A stretch of DNA of 11,637 nt from Baffinella frigidus (lineage: Eukaryota > Cryptophyceae > Cryptomonadales > Baffinellaceae): assembly GCA_026770585.1 (NCBI GenBank), contig MU646413.1, forward strand, positions 2,342 to 13,978. Reading direction: 5' to 3'. Each line of letters begins with the position of its first letter. Position 1 is the first letter of the stretch. This document shows, piece after piece, positions 7,100 to 11,637 of this stretch. Position numbers and translations under genes: made by a program. The notes under the pieces are model-generated. The model ran no database searches. It had not been told where the DNA came from and saw only the letters and a program-made list of their open reading frames with translations.

Positions 7100-7202
7100 A
7101 TCCCTTAAGTGCCCATGCCGCCAAATTTGACGGCCAAGAGGTCCTCGGCAGGTCCTAGGGCCCTACGGTAGGGCGTATGAGCCTACTGGCCACTTAAGGG
7201 AT
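7100..7202 (+). mobile_element. Family B palindromic MITE-like element
   Basis: Terminal repeats ATCCCTTAAGTG and CACTTAAGGGAT are perfect over 12 bp. The core is GAGGTCCTCGGCAGGTCCTA followed by GGGCCCTACGG. Confidence 0.8.
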
Positions 7203-7227
7203 AAGCCTACTGGCCACTTGAGGGATA
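7180..7227 (+). repeat. Tandem duplication of family B right end
   Basis: A 24-bp unit AGCCTACTGGCCACTT(A/G)AGGGATA occurs at 7180-7203 and 7204-7227 with one difference. Confidence 0.9.
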
Positions 7228-7274
7228 GGGCCACCTCGCTCGTACGGAGGCGCATCCCCCTAGGACCCTACAGT
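7228..7274 (+). mobile_element. Family A half-element, broken by the next copy
   Basis: Left arm GGGCCACCTCGCTCGTACGG and CCTAGGACCCTACAG, stopping at the TA where the following element begins. Its right half is not found nearby. Confidence 0.65.
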
Positions 7275-7384
7275 ACAGGGGCACCTCGCTGATAAGAAAC
7301 CGCCTCCCCCTAGGACCCTACACTAGGGCTATGCCTTGATGATCCTAGAGGGGGGGCGGTTTCTTATGAGCGAGGTGCCCCTGT
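7275..7384 (+). mobile_element. Family A palindromic element inserted in a half-element
   Basis: Forward copy with GTGCCCCTGT at the right end. It starts exactly at CTACAG|TACAGGGG of the preceding copy. Confidence 0.85.
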
Positions 7385-7390
7385 ACATGT

Positions 7391-7439
7391 ACAGGGGTAC
7401 CTCGCTCATAAGAAACCGCCCCCCCCTAGGACCCTACAG
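7391..7439 (+). mobile_element. Family A element, left half of interrupted copy
   Basis: Left arm through CCTAGGACCCTACAG; the continuation is found 558 bp later at 7998. Confidence 0.85.
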
Positions 7440-7499
7440 GCCTTACTCGATTACAAGGTCACACAATACAAGGTCACACACTGGACACTCCGATGTGGA

Positions 7500-7590
7500 C
7501 CTTAATTATTTAAGGTCCGCACACTGACTGCTTTTTTGTGGACCTTAAATTTAAGGTCACACACACTGACTGCTTTTCGTGTGTGACCTT
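7500..7590. repeat. Left subterminal repeats of element C
   Basis: About two units of a 44-45-bp motif built on GGACCTTAAATTTAAGGTC and CACACTGACTGCTTTT, ending in a hairpin AAGGTCACACAC...GTGTGTGACCTT with 12-bp arms. Confidence 0.85.
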
Positions 7591-7725
7591 GCAACAGCGA
7601 AAAATTTTTGGTCTTTAGAGTGCTTACCCCCCCGGAGAATGGAGCTGGCGATTTTTTGGGTCCAAAAAAATGTCAACATTTCCCAGGAAAAACTGGGTTC
7701 CCGAGTGGTGCAAGTTAAAAAAATT

Positions 7726-7758
7726 CATGTACATGTACATGTACATGTACTGTACAGT
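7726..7758 (+). repeat. CATGTA microsatellite in element C
   Basis: Alternating ATGTAC units, four to five copies, self-complementary. Confidence 0.9.
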
Positions 7759-7847
7759 GTATTCAGTGCAACCCCCAATAAAAAAATCCAAAATCATCGG
7801 GACTCGCCGTACAAACCGCACACACTCGTCGTTCGCGAACCTTGCTG

Positions 7848-7983
7848 AATTTAAGGTCATTTAAGGTCACACACTGACTGCTTTTCTGTGGACCTTAAAT
7901 TTAAGGTCACACACACTGACTGCTTTCCTGTGGACCTTAAATTTAAGGTCACACACACTGACTGCTCAAAAGTGTGTGACCTT
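7848..7983. repeat. Right subterminal repeats of element C
   Basis: Three units of the same 44-45-bp motif in the same orientation as the left set, again ending in the AAGGTCACACAC/GTGTGTGACCTT hairpin. Confidence 0.85.
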
Positions 7984-7997
7984 GTAATCGAGTAGGC

Positions 7998-8077
7998 CCT
8001 GTACAGTAGGACTATGCCTAGGGCCCTATGGTGGTCCCTAGGGGGGGGACGGTTTCTTATGAGCGAGGTGCCCCTGT
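7998..8077 (+). mobile_element. Family A element, right half of interrupted copy
   Basis: Resumes with ACAGTAGGACTATGCCTAGG and a complete right arm ending GTGCCCCTGT. Together with 7391-7439 it rebuilds one full-length copy. Confidence 0.85.
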
Positions 8078-8100
8078 ACATGCAGGCCGATCCATAGCTC

Positions 8101-8150
8101 TGCGGTGGTCCCAGTAGGGGGCGCGGCGGATTATGAGCGAGGAGCCCCTG
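8101..8150 (+). mobile_element. Family A right-arm remnant
   Basis: GGTGGTCCCAGTAGGGGG, then GATTATGAGCGAGGAGCCCC. No left arm is visible upstream. Confidence 0.6.
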
Positions 8151-8205
8151 GAAGAGTCGAGCGCGAGGCACAGTGCGCCTGTTATTGCCTGCTTGCGCCA
8201 GTGTT

Positions 8206-8322
8206 ACAGGGGTACAGGGGTACCTCGCTCATAAGAAACTGCCACCCCCTAGGACCCTACAGTAGGGCTATGCCTAGGTGGTCCTCGGGGGGTGGGCGTT
8301 TCTTATGAGCGAGGTAACCCTG
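8206..8322 (+). mobile_element. Family A element with doubled outer end
   Basis: Forward copy whose left tip ACAGGGGT is repeated (8206 and 8214). The core is slightly shortened. Confidence 0.85.
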
Positions 8323-8442
8323 TACACGTACCTCGCTCATAAGGAAGCACATTCCCCCAAGGACCACCATAGGGCCCTAGGCATAGGCCTACTGTAGGGT
8401 CCTAGGGAGCGGGCGGTTTTTGATGAGCGAGGTACCCTTGTA
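8323..8442 (-). mobile_element. Family A element, reversed, degraded left tip
   Basis: Core GGACCACCATAGGGCCCTAG is inverted. The left tip reads ACACGTACCTCG and abuts the previous copy. Confidence 0.8.
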
Positions 8443-8627
8443 GGGAGTGGGGGTGAGGGCACGTATCATGACATTTTTCGACCGGCACGCCAAGTGGGGG
8501 GGGGGGGGACCCAGCGTCAGTGCCATCATCAACATTTTCACACTCTCGACATCGCTCCATGCCGCCCTTCGCGTGAGGACCTACCGCCCTAACCTAGTCA
8601 GGTCCTCCCAGACCTAACGTCCTAACT
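8443..8627. other. Unassigned spacer between palindromes
   Basis: Contains a 13-nt G run (8496-8508) and a GTCAGGTCCTCCCAGACCTAAC stretch with weak internal repeats. No gene or RNA recognised. Confidence 0.6.
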
Positions 8628-8746
8628 ACAGGGGTACCTCGCTCATAAGAAAACGCCCCCCCCCTAGGACCACCATAGGGCCCTACGCATAGGCCTACTG
8701 TAGGGTCCTAGGGGGAGGCGGTTTCTTATGAGCGAGGTACCCCTGT
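8628..8746 (-). mobile_element. Family A palindromic element, reversed
   Basis: Complete copy with strong arms and reversed core. Confidence 0.85.
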
Positions 8747-8792
8747 CGATGCTCACAGACCTATTCCATGCCGAGCCCGCCTCAGGGCGTTG

Positions 8793-8910
8793 CAGGGGTA
8801 CCTCGCTCATAAGAAACCGCCACCCCCTAGGACCCTACAGTAGGCCTATGCCTAGGGCCCTATGGTGATCCTAGGGGGCTGGACGTTTCTTATGAGCGAG
8901 GTACTCCTGT
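8793..8910 (+). mobile_element. Family A palindromic element
   Basis: Forward copy, right tip GTACTCCTGT. It directly abuts the next copy. Confidence 0.85.
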
Positions 8911-9031
8911 ACAGGGGTACCTCGCTCATCAGAAACTGCCCCCCCCCTCTAGGACCACCATAGGGCCCTAGGCATAGGCCTACTGTAGGGTCCTAGGGGT
9001 GGGTTGTTTCTTATGAGCGAGGTACCCCTGT
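8911..9031 (-). mobile_element. Family A palindromic element, reversed
   Basis: Complete reversed copy sharing the TGTACA junction with the previous element, so the pair is head-to-head. Confidence 0.85.
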
Positions 9032-9161
9032 AGGTCCCCACAGCAGCCCTGGGCTGGCGCCTCGATCCAGGGCTGTGAGGCGCCTCTTGACGCGAGGTAC
9101 GCTCACCCCCAGCCAGCGAGGGTCTTACCCCCGCAGCTCTCGCCCCCGCTACCAAGGAGGT

Positions 9162-9264
9162 ATCCCTTCAGTGACCAGTAGGCTCATACGCCCTACCGTA
9201 GGGCCCTAGGGACCTGCCTAGGGCTTCCACGGGCGATTATTCGCCCGATGGTCACTTCAGGGAT
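9162..9264 (-). mobile_element. Family B palindromic element, reversed
   Basis: ATCCCTTCAGTGACCA...TGGTCACTTCAGGGAT, 103 bp, flanked by TA on both sides. Confidence 0.8.
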
Positions 9265-9272
9265 AGGACTCA

Positions 9273-9325
9273 CCCTTGGAGCCCTTTTCCCCTGAGGCGG
9301 GCCCATCCCGGACCCGGTCCTCACA
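9273..9325 (+). repeat. Left arm of an 886-bp-spaced inverted repeat
   Basis: CCCTTGGAGCC...GGTCCTCACA, 53 bp, matches the complement of 10105-10158 with a single one-base indel (four versus five C). Confidence 0.92.
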
Positions 9326-9390
9326 GAAACTCGTTCTCGAGCGTGGCCGTGCTCGCACCCTGCGAGCAGGGTCTTCTTGCGCCGTCGCCT

Positions 9391-9498
9391 ACAGGGGTAC
9401 CTCGCTCATAAGAAAACGCCCCCCTCCTAGGGCCCTACAGTAGGGCCCTATGGGGGTCCCTAGGGGGAAGCGTTTTCTTATGAGCGAGGTACCCCTGT
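9391..9498 (+). mobile_element. Family A palindromic element, short core
   Basis: Forward copy of 108 bp; the core lost about 12 bp around CCTATGCCTAGG. Confidence 0.85.
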
Positions 9499-9503
9499 AC
9501 AGT

Positions 9504-9602
9504 ATCCCTGAAGTGGCGACTCTTACGCTCCTACCTAGGCCAATACGTGGGTGCCTACGACCCTTCATGGGTCATACACGATCCACTCGCCACTTGCGAG
9601 AT
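9504..9602. mobile_element. Family B element, variant core
   Basis: ATCCCTGAAGTGGCGA and TCGCCACTTGCGAGAT ends. The core differs from other copies and is itself partly inverted-repeated (GGGTGCCTACGACCC). Confidence 0.7.
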
Positions 9603-9647
9603 AGCCTCAGCGCCCGAACCCCCCCAGACAAGCTGACCTAAGAGCCT

Positions 9648-9742
9648 ATCCCTTAAGTGACCAGTAGGCTCATACGCCCTACCGTAGGGCCCTGGGACCT
9701 GCCTAGGGCTTCCACGGGTCGCCCGTTGGTCACTTAAGGGAT
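9648..9742 (-). mobile_element. Family B palindromic element, reversed
   Basis: ATCCCTTAAGTGACCA...TGGTCACTTAAGGGAT, 95 bp, almost identical to the copy at 9162 with an 8-bp deletion in the core. Confidence 0.85.
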
Positions 9743-9743
9743 G

Positions 9744-9830
9744 ATAGCCCTTAAGTGGCGATGGTCTCAAAATGGACCACGCAGAGGTCCTCGGCAGGTC
9801 CTAGGGCCCTACGGTAGGACTTACGCCCCT
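9744..9830 (+). mobile_element. Family B copy, left part
   Basis: ATAGCCCTTAAGTGGCGATGG end and the GAGGTCCTCGGCAGG core, cut by the family A copy at 9831. Confidence 0.65.
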
Positions 9831-9953
9831 ACAGGGGTACCTCGCTCATAAGAAACCGCCCTCCCCTAGGACCCTACAGTAGGCCTGTGCCTAGCTAGGG
9901 CCCAATGGTGGTCCTGGGGGGGGGGGCGTTTCTTATGAGCGAGGTACCCCTGT
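9831..9953 (+). mobile_element. Family A element inserted in family B sequence
   Basis: Forward copy with a duplicated CTAG in the core. Family B core sequence lies on both sides in the same orientation. Confidence 0.85.
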
Positions 9954-9962
9954 AGGACCTTG

Positions 9963-10026
9963 ACCCCACAGAGGTCTTAGGCAGGTCCTAGGGCCCTACG
10001 GTAGGACGTATGCGCCTACTTAAGGG
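9963..10026 (+). mobile_element. Family B copy, right part
   Basis: GACCCCACAGAGGTCTTAGG core through CCTACTTAAGGG. It overlaps in content with 9774-9830, so it is a second copy rather than the missing half alone. Confidence 0.6.
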
Positions 10027-10068
10027 GGCAGGTCCTAGGGCCCTACGGTAGGACTTATGCGCCTACTT
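9980..10068 (+). repeat. 47-bp period tandem duplication of family B core
   Basis: A 42-bp segment starting GGCAGGTCCTAGGGCCCTAC occurs at 9980-10021 and 10027-10068 with one difference. Confidence 0.9.
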
Positions 10069-10104
10069 GATGGATGAGTGAGCTTCCGCCCAGAGCGCTG
10101 ATCG

Positions 10105-10158
10105 TGTGAGGACCGGGTCCGGGATGGGCCCGCCTCAGGGGGAAAAGGGCTCCAAGGG
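10105..10158 (-). repeat. Right arm of the inverted repeat, with local foldback
   Basis: Complement of 9273-9325. A further direct copy of CCCGGACCCGGTCCTCACAG follows at once (about 10159-10178), so the right side also folds on itself. Confidence 0.92.
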
Positions 10159-10216
10159 CCCGGACCCGGTCCTCACAGATCGCGCCGAGCGACTACCTGA
10201 GGCTGAATGAAGCTAC

Positions 10217-10276
10217 CTTGCGAGCGGGCGGCCACTTTCATCTTGCGCGCGCGCGAAAGTGGTCGCTCGTCGCAAG
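10217..10276. repeat. Long GC-rich hairpin with alternating GC loop
   Basis: Arms of 22-23 nt, CTTGCGAGCG...CCACTTTC and GAAAGTGG...CGTCGCAAG, enclose a loop containing GCGCGCGCGCG. Two or three mismatches or bulges. Confidence 0.75.
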
Positions 10277-10279
10277 CAT

Positions 10280-10400
10280 GCCGGACGGGCCCGCCTCGGG
10301 GGGTTCAGGACGAGCCCGCCGCGGGGTTCAGGAGAGATCATCCAGGGGCCCGCCTCAGGGTTCAGGAGAGAGTATCGGGGGTTCAGGAGAGGAGAGCCTC
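10280..10400 (+). repeat. Degenerate tandem repeat with GGTTCAGGA
   Basis: Four units ending GGTTCAGGA(GAGA), three of them with a GGGCCCGCCTCAGGG-like start. The last overlaps the stop codon of the candidate exon at 10383-10485. Confidence 0.7.
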
Positions 10401-10485
10401 GGGGAGCGGCTCGATGGCCGGGTTGGGTTGCTCGGCGCCCTTGAGGTACTCTGGACGCTGTTCCATTGTCGTGAATGTCAGGAAC
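10383..10485 (-). CDS. Candidate terminal exon of an unrecognised gene (copy 1)
   Basis: After GCGCGCAG the frame reads one split base, then FLTFTTMEQRPEYLK, a Pro/Glu/Ala-rich tail ending EALLS, and TGA. Codons are G/C-ending like the firm genes. Incoming phase matches the candidate exon at 11407-11474. I do not recognise the protein and no domain is visible; the call rests on codon use, splice sites and phase only. Confidence 0.4.
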
Positions 10486-10506
10486 CTGCGCGCCATGGGG
10501 TTGTTA
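10441..10506 (+). repeat. 66/67-bp direct repeat, copy 1
   Basis: TTGAGGTACTCTGGACGCTG onward is repeated at 10697-10763 with one inserted base. Flanking ATCAGGTTATG...AACRC blocks (10636 and about 10780) also recur, so the original duplication was longer. Confidence 0.95.
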
Positions 10507-10640
10507 ATTAATATAACATCTACCGGAATTATCAGGTTGTTATCAGCTGTCCCTTATCTTCCTTATCTCCATGAGTGTCTCCCTTATCTCCCTTAGTTTC
10601 CTCTTAACCCCCTTAATATATTATTTTCTAAGATATCAGG
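10500..10640. other. AT-rich island with CTTATCTCC repeats
   Basis: Markedly AT-rich against GC-rich flanks, with TTAATTAATATAAC, five CCCTTATCT-like units on the plus strand and TTAATATATTATTTT. On the minus strand it could supply branch and pyrimidine-poor intron sequence for copy 1. No gene seen. Confidence 0.6.
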
Positions 10641-10741
10641 TTATGGGCTGAACGCTGATAACCAAGGGTAATGAGCTTGCGACGCGCCACAGGTTCTTGA
10701 GGTACTCTGGACGCTGTTCCATTGTCGTGAATGTCAGGAAC
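10636..10741 (-). CDS. Duplicate terminal exon with a different tail (copy 2)
   Basis: The first 15 codons are identical to copy 1 (FLTFTTMEQRPEYLK), after acceptor GCGCCGCAG. The frame then diverges to NLWRVASSLPLVISVQPIT and TGA. It could be an alternative last exon or a decayed copy. It is nearer the upstream candidate exon than copy 1. Confidence 0.3.
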
Positions 10742-10763
10742 CTGCGGCGCCATGGGGTTGTTA
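10697..10763 (+). repeat. 66/67-bp direct repeat, copy 2
   Basis: Identical to 10441-10506 except for one extra G (CTGCGGCGCC versus CTGCGCGCC). TGTTATCAGCTG follows directly here, but after a 28-nt AT-rich insertion in copy 1. Confidence 0.95.
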
Positions 10764-11020
10764 TCAGCTGCGGGCGTGATCAGGTTATGAGCTCAACACG
10801 GACAAATCAACCGGCTTGCGGCTTACTTAGATGAGAGGTACGAAGCGCGATCGATATGGCACGTCTTTCATCCGTCTCAGCATGACTGGATTGTACCCAG
10901 CGCACGCCAGGACCACCCACACACATACCAACCGTGGGATGCGAGGGCGCGTGACAGTTGTGAGGCCTGCCGTGGGATGGGCCCGCCTCGGGAGCTGTTC
11001 GAGCTATTGGAGCGATTGGA
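10764..11020. other. Unassigned spacer before the minisatellite
   Basis: Contains the tail of the diverged duplication (ATCAGGTTATGAGCTCAAC) and a GATGGGCCCGCCTCGGG block like those near 9290 and 10125. No gene seen. Confidence 0.5.
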
Positions 11021-11395
11021 TTGGAGGTATTGGAGGTATTGGAGGTATTGGAGGTATTGGAGGTATTGGAGGTATTGGATTGGAGCTATTGGATTGGAGG
11101 CATTGGAGGCATTGGAGGCATTGGAGGCATTGGAGGCATTGGAGGCATTGGAGGTTGGAGGCATTGGAGGTTGGAGGCATTGGAGGTATTGGAGGTATTG
11201 GAGCTATTGTATTGGAGCTATTAGATGGAGGTATTGGATGGAGGTGTTGGAGGTGTTGGAGGTGTTGGAAGTATTAGAGGTATTGGAGGTATTGGAGGCA
11301 TTGGAGCGATTGGAGGTATTGGATTGGAGCTATTGGATGGAGGTGTTGGAGGTGTTGGAGCTATTGCAGCGGTTGGAGCTATTGGATTGGAGTAT
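11021..11395 (+). repeat. 9-bp minisatellite (GGAGGTATT)
   Basis: About 40 units of GGAGGTATT with GGAGGCATT, GGAGGTGTT and GGAGCTATT variants in blocks. Because the unit is three codons long, all frames on the plus strand stay open (WRY, GGI, LEV repeats); this is not evidence of coding. Confidence 0.97.
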
Positions 11396-11406
11396 TGATG
11401 CAGCAC

Positions 11407-11474
11407 CTGCGGGTAGTCTTGGTGTCCTCGGATTCATCATCCTCCCAGAACTTGTTCTCCGCTGAAATCCGCTC
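11407..11474 (-). CDS. Candidate internal exon of the same unrecognised gene
   Basis: Between ACGCAG and donor CGCAG|GTGCTG the frame reads ERISAENKFWEDDESEDT plus KTTR, then two bases. An alternative acceptor TTTCAG would start it at 11461. The hydrophilic, acidic sequence has mostly G/C third positions and a CTGAC branch-like motif lies about 18 nt before the acceptor. The upstream part runs into the window edge. Unrecognised. Confidence 0.4.
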
Positions 11475-11594
11475 CTGCGTACTCAGACCGCGTCAGCATT
11501 TCCCGTCCTCACACTCTCACACATCCACTTCCGTTGAGGCCGCGACACCCCCAAGAGTGAGAGTAAGGCTGCGCTGCAAAAACTGAGGCTCTCG

Positions 11595-11637
<43 letters not shown>
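11595..11637 (+). repeat. 43-nt poly-C run at window end
   Basis: Uninterrupted C to the last base. More likely a sequencing or assembly artefact or contig end than biology, given no other homopolymer here exceeds 13. Confidence 0.9.

Larger units (their letters stand above)
7440..7997. mobile_element. Family C element, 558 bp, nested in a family A copy
   Basis: Ends are inverted repeats: GCCTTACTCGATTACAAGGT at left and the complement of GCCTACTCGATTACAAGGTC at right, continuing through CACAC. Flanking CCCTACAG (7432-7439) and CCTGTACAG (7998-8006) look like an imperfect 8-9-bp target duplication, which would suit hAT-like or similar DNA transposons (inference). It is AT-richer than the surroundings, carries subterminal repeats on both sides and has no transposase frame, so it is non-autonomous. 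Confidence 0.85.

Noticed and set aside
8465-8580. Possible plus-strand exon starting ATGACATTTTTCGACC
   Set aside because: A 13-nt G run interrupts it and no convincing splice sites or homology were visible.
8609-8763. CAGACCTA on both sides of the element at 8628-8746 as a target duplication
   Set aside because: The two copies are not in the same register relative to the element ends (11 versus 9 nt away in mirrored positions), so they cannot be a simple duplication.
9056-9084. Hairpin GGCGCCTC/GAGGCGCC considered as tRNA or terminator
   Set aside because: Only 8-bp arms, no T-arm or anticodon-arm layout, no U tract; a GC-rich chance hairpin.
9333-9390. Possible minus-strand terminal exon ending LENEFL
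   Set aside because: The frame has a GCAG-like acceptor and a stop, but only about 12-20 codons, no partner exon with matching phase, and it abuts the inverted-repeat arm.

Overview
The window looks like nuclear DNA of a unicellular eukaryote, probably an alga or related protist. It holds two housekeeping genes split by GT-AG introns, both families eukaryotic in this form. Codon third positions are strongly G/C. Degenerate tracts built on the plant/alga telomere heptamer (TTTAGGG and mostly TTTCGGG) lie inside introns. A hypothetical-protein motif that reads RGTSLIRN..PLGPYS comes from the palindromic repeats; I have an unverified recollection of such peptides from cryptophyte gene predictions, so cryptophyte is only a weak guess. 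There is no sign of prokaryotic gene organisation.

Layout. 1-774: palindromic MITE-like elements (family A) and the presumed downstream flank of a minus-strand gene. 775-4673: a four-exon minus-strand gene that I identify as NDUFB10 (mitochondrial complex I, PDSW-type subunit, 104 residues predicted). Its exons are tiny (57, 60, 112 and 86 nt), and its introns (569, 1478 and 1537 nt) are full of telomere-like tracts, tandem repeats, CT tracts, a foldback and family A palindromes. 4674-4873: a 200-bp intergenic gap, a likely bidirectional promoter. 4874-6977: plus-strand three-exon gene for cytosolic ribosomal protein eL34 (RPL34, 121 residues). 7000-10080: dense repeat territory with about ten more family A elements, several copies of a second palindromic family (B), and a 558-bp element (C) inserted inside a family A copy. 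9273-10158 is bounded by a 53/54-bp inverted repeat. 10080-11637: GC-rich hairpins, degenerate tandem repeats, and candidate exons of an unrecognised minus-strand gene whose last exon is partly duplicated. A 9-bp minisatellite sits inside its putative intron, and a 43-nt poly-C run ends the window.

The two firm genes are core functions (complex I assembly/accessory subunit and 60S ribosomal subunit) transcribed divergently from a shared promoter region. I found no transposase; the repeats look non-autonomous. Gene models rest on reading frame, intron phase, splice dinucleotides and remembered family motifs, not on database searches or transcripts.
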